Positions 22,130 through 34,330 of a stretch of DNA of 64,000 nt are shown piece after piece. Origin of the DNA: Sarcophilus harrisii (taxonomy: Eukaryota > Chordata > Mammalia > Dasyuromorphia > Dasyuridae). Under the pieces are notes generated by a model. That model was not told where the DNA came from. It saw nothing but the letters and a program-made list of their open reading frames with translations, and ran no database searches. Both the position numbers and the translations under genes were made by a program. The DNA is taken from contig NC_045432.1 in assembly GCF_902635505.1 (NCBI RefSeq), forward strand, positions 4,383,762 to 4,447,761, written 5' to 3'. Each line of letters opens with the position of its first letter. Within the stretch, counting starts at the first letter, position 1.

Positions 22130-23130
22130 TATATATAGTTACTATTGATATCACTTCACTGTCGATTGTTGCTTTGAACCAGACATAGTTTCCCCATTTA
22201 TTCTTTTAATTTAGACTACTTTTGCTTTTGCTTTATCTGAGATTGTGATGGCTAGCTTTGCATTTTTACTTCAGTTAAGATATAGCAGTTTCTTCTTCAG
22301 CCTCCTATTTTAATTCTGTGGTTCTCCTGCTGTTTCAAATGTGTACCTTGAAAAATAAATAAACAAGACCATAATCTAATAATCATAATCTAATCCATTT
22401 TACTATCCACTTCCATTTTATGAGTTCATCCTATTCATAGTTATTCTTCTTAATTATGCATTTCCTCCATCCTATTTTCTTCTGTTTCTCCTTATCTGTC
22501 TTTTTGTCCTTTCCCTCCTATAATATCTGTTCTACAAATTATCACTGCCTTTTTTATGTGTCCACCTTTTATCACCACTTTTTCTTTGTCTTATCCTGTT
22601 CTACTTACTTATAGGGTAAGATAGATTTTTTTTCCTTGCTGAGGCAATTGGGGTTAAGTGACTTGCCCAGGGTCACAGCCAGGAAATGTTAAGTGTCTGA
22701 GACCAGATTTAAACTCAGATCCTCTTGATTTCAGGGCTGGTCCTCTATCCCTGCACCACCTGGTAAGATAGATTTTTAAGACTAAGTGAATAAATGCATA
22801 CACACGCATAAATATGTATATATTTTCCCTTTTGAACTCATTTAGATGTAATGTTCAATCATTGGTTGCCCCTTCCATTTCCAGCTACACTGTAGAAGCT
22901 CTTCCTTGCAACCTATTTTATGTGTGATCCTTTTTCCCATTCTTTCTCTTCCTTCTACTTTTTCCTAGGGAATCCATATATCTAGCCTATCCATTTATTT
23001 TGCATCATCTCCACCTAATTTACATAATCCCAATATTAATCACCCACCCTCACTTCTAAATGCCTTTTCTTGATAGAATCCTTCTACCTGCTCGAATAGC
23101 AAGAGTCTTACAAGATGCTTTTATCATCTT
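22130..23130 (-). mobile_element. L1 ORF2 start and spacer (antisense)
   Basis: Minus strand covering the endonuclease part of ORF2 (gaactcataaaatggaag; gccatcacaatctcag) and the upstream spacer. Interrupted by a SINE at 22631-22761. Confidence 0.55.
22631..22761 (-). repeat. Marsupial SINE with 16-bp target duplication
   Basis: Minus-strand SINE (gctgaggcaattggggttaa to ctatccctgcaccacct). Exact repeats ggtaagatagattttt flank it at 22615-22630 and 22762-22777. Little-diverged compared with other SINEs here. Confidence 0.9.
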
Positions 23131-23210
23131 GCTGTACAGAAGAGTCCACAGTCTAATATTGGGTGGCTTATGATTTCCTTTCACAGTTAGCTTTTAATGC
23201 TTCTTTTTCA

Positions 23211-23519
23211 CAGTGTCTCCAGCCACAAATATCTTCCTCCAAATGTTCTAAGACTAGATGCATTTCCCCAGAAAGTAAGTCTTTAGTAACCGTTATATTC
23301 TCAGAGACAGTGTCTCCAGCCATAAATATCTTTTGCTTTGAATGTTCTGAGACTAGATGCACCAGAAAGCAAACCAATAGTAAGTGGAATGTTCTCAGAG
23401 AGTGTGTCTTCAACCTCAAATATCTCATCTGATGAGTGTTTGGAGGCTAGGTGTGTTTCCCAGAGAGTAAGCCTGTAGTAACTGAAATGTTGTCAGAGAG
23501 TGTCTCCTGCCACAAGGGT
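23211..23519. repeat. Minisatellite, period about 96 bp
   Basis: Units begin cagtgtctccagccacaaat at 23211, cagtgtctccagccataaat at 23308, gtgtgtcttcaacctcaaat at 23402 and gtgtctcctgccacaag at 23500. Unit lengths are 97, 94 and 98 bp; the fourth is partial. Each unit carries gttct(c/g)agaga near its end. Open frames cross it on both strands but match nothing known. Confidence 0.85.
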
Positions 23520-24130
23520 CTTTTCCTCTGTGTACCATACCATATAGTTGTTCTGACTTTTTTCCTAAAACAAAAACACCTATTTTGTTACCTGCTTTGG
23601 CTCTCAGGCAGGAGCAGGAGAAGGGAGGCAGAGGATACAGTGAGGTAAGGAACAGGAAATATCAGCTAAAAATTAACAAAAAAGAAAGACAGGGTGACTC
23701 CTTCCCCTTCTGCAGTCTCAGGATCAGGGCTTGGCTTGAGACCTCCATCACTGAGAGAGGAAATGTTTGCTCTCCTCTGCCCACTGATCCATATGTTTGG
23801 CATCTGCATGTCCATCCGTACTTAGGAACCTTGTGTCTTTCCTCAGTCTGTGTTGCCTCTTTTCTCGTGTCTGTGGCCATGTCAGGTCTCCACTTGTCTG
23901 TCCGACTTCACATGAGCTTCCTCTCAATTCTGTCTGGGCCATCATGTCACAGGCCCCAACACCCGCCTGCTCCTGCTCCTCTTGCTGTAGCATCCCTGGT
24001 CCTATGGCCTCCTCCCTTCAAAGGCGGGCAACCCCCTTCCTACCTGCCACCCTCTCTCCCCTGTAGCCACGTCTGTGGGCAAATTCACATCATTTTGAAA
24101 TTGCTGGACTGACATTTGCCCAGCAGGCCA
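23520..24130. other. Unclassified, GC-richer
   Basis: No repeat or known protein recognised. A 175-codon open frame (23585-24112, plus) has a biased Pro/Ser/Leu composition without a domain; I treat it as chance. Confidence 0.4.
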
Positions 24131-24139
24131 TTTATGATA

Positions 24140-24335
24140 AGCACTTGATAAAAAAAATATGGCAAAAGTAGAAAGTAGATTGGCAGAAATTTGATGGAGA
24201 TCAACATCTCATACCATGTATCAACTTAAAGTACAAAGGAATTCATGAGTTAGCTATGATAAATAAAATAATAGTGATACATGATGAATATTATGATTGA
24301 GAGAAAATAAAAGATATAATTATAATCATTAATAA
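24140..24335 (+). mobile_element. L1 ORF2 fragment
   Basis: Sense fragment recognised by gattggcagaaatttgatgg and caacatctcataccat, also present in the L1 pieces at 37100 and 58080. Confidence 0.5.
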
Positions 24336-24449
24336 TTACTCGAGATTAGATCTACAACTCATGAATTCATTCTTTCCATAGCTATAGATTCAGCTCCTAC
24401 TACGTGCTGGGCACATAGCCGGGCAGTTTTTTAAAAGTAATTTAATTAA

Positions 24450-25500
24450 GTAATCAACAAGCATTTCTTAAGTTATCTACTGCATTACCGATGCTGTGCT
24501 AAGTTTGAGAGATGCAAACACTGTCCTAAACCACTAAAGGCTTATGTTCTAAATAGAACAAAAACATAGAAAAGTATGTAGAGAATGAATACAAATAAAA
24601 CAAAATACAAGGCGTTCCGAGAGGAAGGCCACTAGCAGCAGGAATCAAGAAAAGTTTCATGGTAGACATGATGCTTGAACACATGTGTCTGCATGGAAGA
24701 GAGGGATTCTTTGAGGTAGTGTAGAGGGCCAGCTTCAGAGTCAGGAAGGCTCCGAGTTCAAGTCCTGCTTTGGACCCATTAACAGCAAGACCACAGTCAA
24801 GTCACTTAACCCCATAGTGCCCCAAGCAGACTTCAGATGGGCTGTCTGTCTTACTGAGGAGGCGGAGAGAGGAAGGAGTGCTTGACTTGGAACATTCTTA
24901 CTTGCCCTTTCCTAAGGTCGTGTAGCTAATTAGTGCCTAGGGCTAGGTTTGAACTGAGATATTCCTAACTCCAGGTCCCATGAGGGATTCAGAGATCCCA
25001 GAAGACTGCTGCCAAGTCCAGGAGGCTGCCTTGAGGCTAGGCAAGAGTAGGAAATGATCTCTCTTTCAATACACTGCAGTGCTCAGCCCCTTCTGAATTC
25101 ATCAGCACCCTGAGGAAAAACTCTGGCTGTCCTACCTGAGTTAGGAACTCCCCAATTATCTCTTTGTGTGGTGGGTACAGGGTCTGGGAGCGGGACCTAC
25201 AATCCCATAGAGAATGTAAACTGCTTTTAATATAAACAGTAAGAGAAGCTTCAACTGTCCCAGGGGAAAACTTGCACTTGACCTCCAGTCAGTCTTGATT
25301 TGGGGGCTTTTTTGTTCTGGTTCCATATAATACCAGACTTAGCCCAATGGGATAGATTTTTTTATCTATCCCAGCCCTTTTGCCACCAGTGGTGAAGAGA
25401 GGAACTTGCCAGGGTCATGCAACATGTGAATATCAGAATCAGGATTTGAATGCAGTTCTTTCTGACTCCAAGCACTTGAGAAAGCATTACAGTTCAGCCT
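24450..25500. repeat. Old repeat, CORE-SINE and MIR-like fragments
   Basis: 24456-24700 holds the old repeat with aatcaacaagcatttcttaa. 24713-24830 (plus) is a CORE-SINE head and core (cagagtcaggaaggctccga; cagtcaagtcacttaacc). 25385-25480 (minus) is a MIR-like core (gaggaacttgccagggtcat). The stretches between are unclassified; no gene seen. Confidence 0.45.
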
Positions 25501-25755
25501 ATGAGGCAGCAAGAGCATTTCACATGTGTACAATTCATTGATTCAACAACTGTTGAGTATCTGTGCTTGCTTCACCTTATGTGTTTGGTTTCTATGGGGT
25601 AGGATAGGTGTGGAATGTCTTCCAGAAACATGTCATGTTTCAAGAGGGGGACTCATGAATAATCACTAGGCCAGTGGTCAAGTCTGAGAGATGTGGAGGC
25701 AAAAGCACAACAGGCAAGCTGTTAGCCTCTGAAGTAGTGGAACAGCAAGCTAAGA

Positions 25756-25948
25756 CAAGGGAAAGAAAGAAAAGATAGGAGGAAGGAAGGAAAGAAGAAA
25801 GGAAAGAGGGAAGAAAGGAGGGAAGGAAGGAGAGAAGGAAGAAAGGAAGGAGGGAAGGGAGGAGGGAACAAAGAAACTCCTGGAACAAAGAAAGGAAGGA
25901 AGAAAAGAGGGAAGGAAGGAAGGAAGAAAGGAAGAAAAGAGGAAAAAT
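25756..25948 (+). repeat. Polypurine (GGAA-rich) microsatellite
   Basis: About 190 bp almost entirely A and G, built from ggaa and gaaa units, with one short interruption (actcctggaac). Confidence 0.95.
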
Positions 25949-27710
25949 ACTGCAAGCAGCCAGCAAGAAACAATGTAGGTATCAGGGAGCCACATTCAGA
26001 ATTACACAAGATTTTGCATTTTGCATTCAATGTAAAAAAGGGACATTTAAATATTCCTAGTAAAAAAAAAGAAGCCAGTTATATTCTGCCTTTTACCTTT
26101 GCTTTGAATATGTCTGCTTCAAATGAGCTTCTTATAAATAAGATGTTGTAGGAATCTAGGTTTTAATCCACTCTGTTTCCATGTTATGGGTAAATTCAAT
26201 CTATTCACATTTCCAGTCATGATCAGTAATTGTGTATTTTCACCCATCCTTTTTCTCTCCTTTTTATACTTTTCTGTCTGTCTCCTTTCACCCTCCCCTC
26301 TTCACTGGTCTTTTGTTTCAAACTCTTCCTCAAACCATTCTATCCATCTCCCCTCATGTTTTCTTGGAGAGAAACATGGGATGGCATGAGCATTGCTTGA
26401 ACCTTTCTCTCTATGGATTTGATTCAAAAAGTGAATAGCATACACATTCACCAAAGTACAGAAATCTGTCTTGCTCTCTAAGGAAGCAGGAGAAGGGAAC
26501 AAGAAAGCAAAGGTAAAAGGCTGAATATATTATGGTTTAGCTGAAATAAAAAAAAATAAAAAAAACAAGCTGGGGAAGCCATCACAATCTCAGACAAGAG
26601 ATAAAGGGGAAAAGTACATCTTCCTAAAAGGTACCAGAGACAATGAAGGAATATGAATAGGAAACATATTTGCTGCAAATACTATGGCATTCGTATGTCA
26701 AAAGGAGTTACAGGAGGAAATTGACAGTAAAATTTTTCCTCTCTGTCTAGCAAATCTAACCACAAAACAAACAAGAAAGAGCTTGAGAAGGTGATTAGAA
26801 TTTTAGAAAACTTAGGTATGATAAACCTCTGGAGAAAACTGAATAAGGATAGAAAGGAATATACTATTTCTTTAAGGGGATATAGTACATACACAAAAAC
26901 TGACCATGGGCATAAAAAGCTCACAAATGCAGGAAAGCAAAAATATTAAATGCATACAAATCAGAATGCAGTAAAAATTACATTTTAGAAAAGGCCTTGG
27001 AAAGAGAGATTAAAAATTAGTTGGAAATTAAATACTCTAATCCAAAAGAATGAGTAGGCCAAAGAACAAAACATAGAAACAATTAGTAATTTCATTAAAG
27101 AAAATTACAACAATGAGGCAACATACCAAAATTTGTAGGATGTAGCCAAAGCAGTACAACATACCCAAATGATGGCTATAGAATATTACTGTGGTATAAT
27201 AAATAAGATTGGTGACTTCAGAAACATTTGGAAAGACTTCCACGAAGTGATGCAAAATGAAGTGAGCAGAACCAGGAGAATATTGTACGTGGTAACAGTA
27301 TACAATGATCCATTATAAATGAATTCACTATACTCTATAATACAGTAATTCAAAACAATTCCAAAGGACTCATGATGAAAAATGCAATACACTTCCAGAA
27401 AAAGAATTGATGAAGTCTGAGTGCAGATTAAAGTACATTATTTTTCACTTTTTGCATTTTTCATGATTTTTTCCCCTTTGGTTCTGTGTATTCTTTCACA
27501 ACCTAATTAATATAATTAATATGGTAATATGATTTTCATTTTTGAACATGTATAACTCATACTAAATTCTTGACTGCCTCAGAAAGGGGAAAGGAGAGAG
27601 AAAGAGAGAGACAGACAGAGAGAGAGAGAATTTGGAACTCATAAAAATTAAACGGATGTTAAAATTGTCTTTATATGTAACTGGGGGAAATAAAATATTA
27701 TTAAAAAACC
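25947..27710 (+). mobile_element. Rearranged L1 with an inverted 5' part
   Basis: 25947-26030 is an ORF1 fragment (gcaagcagccagcaagaaac). 26070-26360 reads as antisense ORF2 or spacer. From about 26440 the sequence is sense ORF2 endonuclease (gaagccatcacaatctcag) to about 27170, then jumps to the ORF2 C-terminus and 3' UTR, ending aaataaaatattattaaaaaa. The inversion is what twin priming produces; the jump is an internal deletion. Confidence 0.6.
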
Positions 27711-27779
27711 CCTGTGTCGTCCTCAGATTTCCTTGTCAGCCTTGGTTTAAATAATTTGCATAAACCTTGAGATTTAGAA

Positions 27780-28020
27780 GGTCCAAATAATCCAAGTTAT
27801 ACATGACTGGTATTTCCAGTATAGAAGACAAATGGTCATGCAGCTTTTCCTTAAAAATGTCCAAAAAATGGGAACCCATCCCATGTTCAAGACAGCTCAC
27901 TGCACTTTTGGAAAACATATTTTTAGGAAGTTTTTCCTGTTGTCAGACCTAAAGTGGCCTCTGTTTCACTTCCAAATACTTTTGACTTAGAAGCCTAGAA
28001 GAACAAGTTTAATCCTTTAT
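27780..28020 (-). repeat. CR1-type LINE fragment (antisense)
   Basis: Phrases ggaagtttttcctgttgtca and acaagtttaatcc resemble the antisense 3' part of CR1-like LINEs. Ancient and diverged. Confidence 0.4.
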
Positions 28021-28054
28021 CCACATAGCAGACTTTTGATTTTTAATACTTGGT

Positions 28055-28715
28055 TACACAGGTTTCCTTGAAAGTATTCATTTCAGCATTTCTTGTGGTG
28101 CAATATTTCATTATATTTATAAAGCATAACTTGTTTAGATAATTCTGCCAATTAAAGGGCACTCCATTAATCTCCACTTTACATCTAACACAAAAAAAGA
28201 TGTTATAAATATTTTTGTATACATGTTTTTCCAATCTTTCTTTGATCTTTTGTTATATAGGCTAGAAGTGGTAAAATTGGGTCAAAAGGTATGTTAAGTT
28301 CAATGTTTATCAAAGATACTTTTAAATTAGTCTTTAGAATGGTGGTACTAACTCATACCTACACCAACAGTTTCTTATTGGGCCTATTTTCCACAGTTTC
28401 TCCAAAACTTATCAGTTTGTTTTTTACAGGATTGTCTTTGCAATAAGTTCATAAAGAGAAATTTAAGTGTTTTCTTAACTGTCTATCTACTTATCTTTGG
28501 TATTAATGCCCTGTTATTCATGATTATTAAGGAAAACACCAAAGAGTCATTAAATTTCATTTTTTGGGTTATTTAAATTTTGAGCATTGTTCCATATGTT
28601 TGTAGATAGTTTAGATTTCTTCGATTGACAATTTATTTGTTAGGAAATTAAAAATGAGAAATTCTTCTTATATTTATAAATGAGAAATTGTTCTCTGTAG
28701 GCCTTAAATATCAGT
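28055..28715 (-). mobile_element. Old L1 ORF2 C-terminal part (antisense)
   Basis: Antisense landmarks: ttataaatatttttgtatac, then agaatggtggtactaactca and acaccaacagtttcttattg. Confidence 0.5.
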
Positions 28716-28739
28716 TTCTCCTATTACTGAGAATCTGAT

Positions 28740-29120
28740 CCATAACAGTCAGTTAATGAACATATGTTAGGCACATACTATGGACCAGGTACTTTACTAA
28801 GTAAGGGCTAAAAACACAAAGAAAGGGAAAAGGCCAGTCTCTACTCTGAAGGAGCTCATTTTAATGGAGAAGATAGCATGCAAATATTTATGGAGAAACA
28901 AGTTGTAAACAAAATAAAGTGGAAGTAATAAGTAAAGGAAGCACTCAGCCTAGCTCTCCCAAAACTTTCTTCCCAACGACTTTAACATGAGTTAAATAAA
29001 ATTCTCCCGCAGGAGAGCCAACAAAAGGTGAGACATATTTTGAAGTCCAAGATAAATTGAGAGGTTGGAAGAAGAGATCTGTAACATGGGAGTGGGGGCT
29101 GTCCTGGAGCCCATGTAGGT
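28740..29120 (+). repeat. Old dispersed repeat (catttattaag type)
   Basis: gttaggcacatactatggac, aggagctcattttaatgg and gcatgcaaatatttatgg follow the order of a common marsupial repeat whose name I cannot fix. No coding content. Confidence 0.45.
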
Positions 29121-29339
29121 GAAATACCCGTGGTAAGATTAGGTGGTAGAGTTTTAAAAAATACTTTTTAAATAAGGTAATATTGATTGCTTTGATTTAT
29201 TGTGGTCTTATTCTAGGATTAAGCTCCCTTTAGGAAAATTTAACCTTCACAGCTAAGCCAAATTAACAAAAGTATTATCTTAAGTCTAGGTTGCTTATAG
29301 ATTTAGTGACTAGATTGTGATTGTTAAGATGGAAATTTT

Positions 29340-30225
29340 GAAAATCAAAGCTGAGGTTAAGAAATTAAAAAAAAAACTAATAATTAGATATAGGTGCTGT
29401 TTTATGAACATACTAATAAAATAGATTAACTATTGGTTAATTTGATTAACAAAAAGAAATGAAAAAAACAAATCACCAGTCTGAAAAATGAAAGGGTAAA
29501 TGCATAACCAATGAAGATGGAATTCTGTCAAACATTGAAAAAATATTTTATGTCAAGACTATGAATTTTTTGAAACAACTGGTAAAGAAAGTTTTATCAA
29601 ATTCACTTTATGGCACAAATATGTTTTTGGTACCTAAACAAGGGTAAGGGAATGTGCACATATTAATACATGATTGGTAGAACTGTAAAATGACACATCC
29701 ATTTTGGAAACTAATTTGGAATTGTGCAAAGAAAGTAAGAAGCATATCCAAAGCCTTTAATACAAAGACTCCATTATGTCTCAAGGAGGCAATCAGTAAG
29801 AAAAATGTCCCCCTCTAATCCAAAATACTCATAATAGCACTTATTCTGACAGCTATGAATTAGAAACAAAGTATATGCTCATCACCCGAATAATTATCAA
29901 ACAAGGCATGGAACATGAATGTCATGGAACACTGTGACAGAGCTGTAAGAAAGGATATATGTTATGAGTACAGAGAGGTATGGAAAGATCTTTGTGAACT
30001 TATGTAACATGAATTAAGTAGAGCCAAGGAACAGTATATATATATATTATATGAAAATAATGACAGCAAAAAAAATTAAAAGTACCTGTAGACAATATTA
30101 AATATCAAGTGTGAGACTGCAAAGGAAACATGAGAAAACACCATCACCCTACTACATCTAAGTGGTGAGAGATCCAGAGGAGTCACATATTGCACACATT
30201 CTTGAAGAATCCATCTATTAGATGT
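29340..30225 (+). mobile_element. L1 ORF2 remnant with internal deletion
   Basis: 29460-29640 is reverse-transcriptase-region sequence (atgtttttggtacctaaac), then directly the ORF2 C-terminal part (tgattggtagaactgtaaaa). Diverged. Confidence 0.5.
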
Positions 30226-30764
30226 TGTTAGAATCCTTACAAAGTGATGTCAGTTGTCTAATTTAGCATGGTACTTAGCAAATTCTCTAGCTCACTAATG
30301 TATTTAAGTACTCATTGGAGTTCACACTTTTGGGAGATTCACAAAGTTAGTGAGATTCACAAGTCAGAAACCCACAATCCCACTCTCTCAGAGGAGGAGT
30401 CAACCTTTGACTTCACACCTCTAAAAAAGCATAAAAAGGAGCAGAGTTAGTGAAGTGAGTCAGTTCAGAAGAAGCCCACTCTCAGAAGCAGAAACAGATT
30501 CATTCATCCCATCTCACACCACCATGGTGGCAGGCTCTCCTCCTTCACTTTTCCACTGAAAGATAGGCCTCTAAGAAAGCTACCCAGGACCAAGGAAAGA
30601 GACAAGACTTGGAAGGAGAAAATAAACGTTTGGATTTTATCAGCTGGCTGCATATGAAGTGGTTATTACTCTGAACCCAAACTAAGGCTGCCTCCAGAAA
30701 ACCTCCCCAAGAAACCTGCTCACAGAGAGAACGATTATATTATAAAAAAGAAGAGAACACCACA
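30226..30764 (+). mobile_element. Solo LTR, family alpha, 539 bp
   Basis: Starts TGTTAGAATCC, ends GAACACCACA. It carries ggaaagagacaagacttgga, aataaacgtttgg and gcctccagaaaacctcccc in the same order as the 52776 copy. Flanks agatgt and agttgt look like a decayed 6-bp target duplication. Confidence 0.75.
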
Positions 30765-31200
30765 AGTTGTGCTGCATTTTTCCTCCCTAAAACAAAAAAT
30801 AGTATTTGTCACACATGGCATAGCTCTTTAGGACAGGAAGAAGAAGGGATACATAGGACACCCTATTGATGTAAGAAAGAGAAAACACTGAATCCAGAAA
30901 GAGGACTATGGGGATTGAATGTGAATCACAACATAGTATTTTCGCCTTTTTTGTTGTTGTTTGCTTGCTTGCTTTTTCTCTATCATTTTTTCCCCTTTTT
31001 GATCTGATTTTTCTTGTGTAGCATAATAAATGTAGAAATATATTTAGAAGATTTACACATGTTTAATCTATATTGGATTACTTGCTGTTTAAGGGATGGG
31101 GGAGGTAAGTAGAGGGGAGCAAAATATGGAACAGAAGGTTTTGCAAGGGTAAATGTTGAAAACTATCTTAAGATGTATTTTGAAAAATAAAAAAGTTATT
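30765..31200 (+). mobile_element. L1 3' UTR
   Basis: Matches the 3' UTR seen at 44400-44680 (gaatgtgaatcacaacatag; gcaagggtaaatgttgaaaa), ending aataaaaaagttattataaa. Confidence 0.6.
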
Positions 31201-31335
31201 ATAAAAAAGAAAGAGAATACATCCATTTTTTTAAAGAAGTCAAGAATCTCAATAGTAATAATGGAGGGAGAAAAGGAAGAAAGAAAAGGGTTTGAATTAG
31301 TGATTATCAGTAGCAGATCTCAAATTATACAACAA

Positions 31336-31545
31336 AATAGTTTGTCATTTAGTCCTGTCTGACTTTTTTCTGACCCCATTTTGGGTTTTCTTGGCAAAGA
31401 TACTAGAGTGGTTCGCAATTTCCTTCTGCAGTTCACTTGACACAATGAAGAACTGAGCTAAACAGAGCCCAGGACCACAGAACTGGCCAGCATCTGAGGC
31501 CAGATTTGATATTAGGAAGCTGAGTCTTACTGATTTCAGGTCCTG
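31336..31545 (-). repeat. CORE-SINE (MAR1-like), antisense
   Basis: Minus-strand MAR1 order: tttagtcctgtctgactttt, ccattttgggttttcttggc, gcaatttccttctgcag, then gaggccagatttgatatt. Confidence 0.7.
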
Positions 31546-31559
31546 TGGGACACATCACT

Positions 31560-34330
31560 GCCCAGAAAACAATTGGAACTTGTTAAAAATAGAAAGATTG
31601 ATCAATGGAAAAAATAAGATATGACATATACAGAAGCAAACAAATAAAATAACAGTGTTTGATGCATCCAAATTCAGCAGTGGGGTGGGCACGCTATTTG
31701 AGTTTTACAAAAGCAGATGCGATAATGGAAAAGCCAATAGCAAATTAGAGGAGTAAGAAGTACATTACTCTTCAAATGTATGGATGGGGAAGATGTCATA
31801 ACAGAACAAGTGATGGAGAGGATCACAGAATATAAAATGACAATTTGGCTTCTTATGAAGATGAAATGTTTTTGCCCAAACAGACCGAATGCAGTTAAAA
31901 TGAAAAGGGTAACAATAATGTGAGGAAAAACATCTTTGCAGTCAAGTTCTCAAAGGACTGTTGCATATGCAAGACATAGAAGGAAGGGATTCCAATATAC
32001 AAAAAGAGCCATTCCCAAGCAATCATAGCTCAAAGACAAAATGTACCTAATCCCTCTTAATGAGAGAAGAGCACATTAATATAATTCTCCTCTTTCAATC
32101 TGTCAGTCAGAGAGATCCGCAGGTTCAAGGACCATCTCTTCTTTCTGTTCCACAAGATACATGGAAAAGCCCATTTCACCAGAAATTGCTTGAAACCAGA
32201 AAAAAATATACTATTAAAATTACATTCCAAGACATGAAAGAGATGATATGGAAAAGGGGAGGGCAAGAGTTCCCGGACTTTCTCCTCTCTCCCCAGCCCC
32301 GAGGTTTAACCAAGGATGGGAGGAAAGGAGAAAAAGGATGGGAACATACACCTGGGGTGGGGAGGGGAGAGAGTGTCCCCAAATGCTTCTCCCTGTTGGT
32401 CTATCTGAGTTTCAGCTCACCTCCTCCCCAAGCCCCAGGCCTCCAGACAGAAGGTTAGCTGGGAAGGCAGGAAGCCCAAAGGTAGGGGCAGCCTGAAGAA
32501 GCAGGTACATTCAGGTACACACGTGTACATACACATACAGACATGCAGATACACACATAGACAGTTCTTACCTATATACATAACACACATAAACAAAGGT
32601 CTAAATGATCCCAGCACCTTCCACTCACCCTTATATACATGTTCCTAAACACCAAGAGAAGCCAACAGGAAATGGGAGAGGTTCATGAAAGGGTTGGGGG
32701 AAGGGAAGAAAAGAGAAAGAGAAGAGAAGGCGAAGATAGGGAAGGGCTGAGGCAGGAGCAGGGAAGGGGGCACCTACCTCACTCACAGCCATTTGGACAT
32801 AGCAGGACCCTCGGGATCCGTCAGTCTGGAAGATGGGGGTAATGAAGAGGAGTGTACAGGAGGACAGGAAGAAACAGGAGCGTGGAGCTCACAGCCTCCT
32901 CACATCTTCTGAGAGACAAAGAAGACTTACACTTTATACAAGTTGGGGGGGGGGCAGTCATTGTGATATCACCAAAGGGCGGGGCTAGTCTCCCAGAGCA
33001 GAGGGGGAAGGAGGAGGGGCGAGGGAAGAGGGACATCAGGCCCGGAGCAGTGGGGATCCCCACCTCCAGCCTTTTCTCTGGGCTCTGGGTTCGCATTACT
33101 CAGCTTTACATCACAATGCATCTTCCACCTGGAGGTGGGCCTGGTGCTGACCAGGGTCCTGAGCTCCTGAGGCCAGGTTGCTGGGACCAGGGGCAGAAGG
33201 AGCAGCAGCTGAGCTCAGCTTTCGGTGGTTATGGGGTAGCCCCTTTATAAAAATTGGAAGGGGAAGGGCAAAGAGTTAAGGGGGGAGACCAAGGGAGGGG
33301 TGTCCTGGGCTCCACAAAGGGGAAGAGCGCACTAGCTCAGGAGCATCTGCAAAACCCCAGCCTTTGAATGGGACTTGGATTCCTGAAAGCCCCCAGAGCC
33401 GAGGTGGAAGGGGGTGACAGGAGGGGCGGCTCTCAACCTGCTTTGTCCAGGCAGAAGGAGACAGAGATCAAAACTGGCAGAAAGGGACAGAGGGGCACCG
33501 AGACATGCACAGGCGCATCTGCCCCCCTAATTATATGTGGGTACTCTGAATCCTTTAAAACAAAAACTTTCCAGAGCCTGGACAGAGGGAGCCTGAACAC
33601 CCTCCTTTCTGGCTCAGTTTCCTCTACCAAGTGACTTCATAAATTTCTTTCTAACACTATTTCAGATTTGGGTCTTTATTCTCTCCAACACCAGCTGCCC
33701 TGCATCTAATGAATTAGCAGTGGATAGTGAGTGAAGTGGAATTGGAGTCCCAAGGCCTAGACTGACATTAAGCACCACAAAGCCCAGGGCAGAACTTTGA
33801 GTCACTCCACTGGAGACACAAGCAACCCTGATCCTCCAGTCCTTCAGCCAATCCCCAGGTCTAATCTCCCTATCATCTATGCCACATCTCCCTCCACACC
33901 ATTTCCACAAAAAGAGCACTGAATAATTTATCAAGGATTTTGCAGAAATCTATGCAAACTATCTATACCACGTTCTCATGGTTGAGCACTTTAGCAACCG
34001 TGCCAAAAATGGACATGAAGTTAGTTTGCTTGGGCTATTTTTGATGAAGTCATGCTGATTTTTCCTGTTCACCATTCCCTTTTCTAGATGTTCACATTCT
34101 TCAGTAACATGTAGCATCCGTGGCACCTCTTCTTCCATTTAGGGTCCCCAGAATACGTCCCACATTCAAGATACTCCATGTGTTCACAGACTCCCAAAAT
34201 GAGAGCACAGGCACCCCCTTTTATTCTTGTCAGTCAAAGGAACAAACTGTTCTAATTAAAGGCATTTAATGAAACAGCAGAGTAAGACCTGCAATGGAAC
34301 TTTCCTTCATAACATGCATCCTCTCCCACA
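31560..34330 (+). repeat. Duplicated block Y1
   Basis: Begins with a worn L1 ORF2 fragment (31560-32240), then a GC-rich stretch (32240-33660) and a tail with a SINE and an antisense CR1-like fragment. The L1 fragment shares non-standard wording with Y2 (taatgagagaagagcacatt against taatgagagaagtgcacatt). From 32950 both share ggcagtca and later tgaatgggacttggatt. From 33430 Y1 also matches Y3, through to gaaacagcagagtaagac. No conserved open frame. Confidence 0.7.

Noticed and set aside
23585-24112. 175-codon plus-strand open frame
   Set aside because: No domain, biased composition and no splice or start context; likely chance in GC-richer DNA.
25640-26030. Minus-strand frames rich in Phe, Leu, Pro and Ser
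   Set aside because: They are translations of the purine tract's complement.
32852-33250. 132-codon open frame in Y1
   Set aside because: The matching part of Y2 does not keep the frame, so there is no sign of coding.
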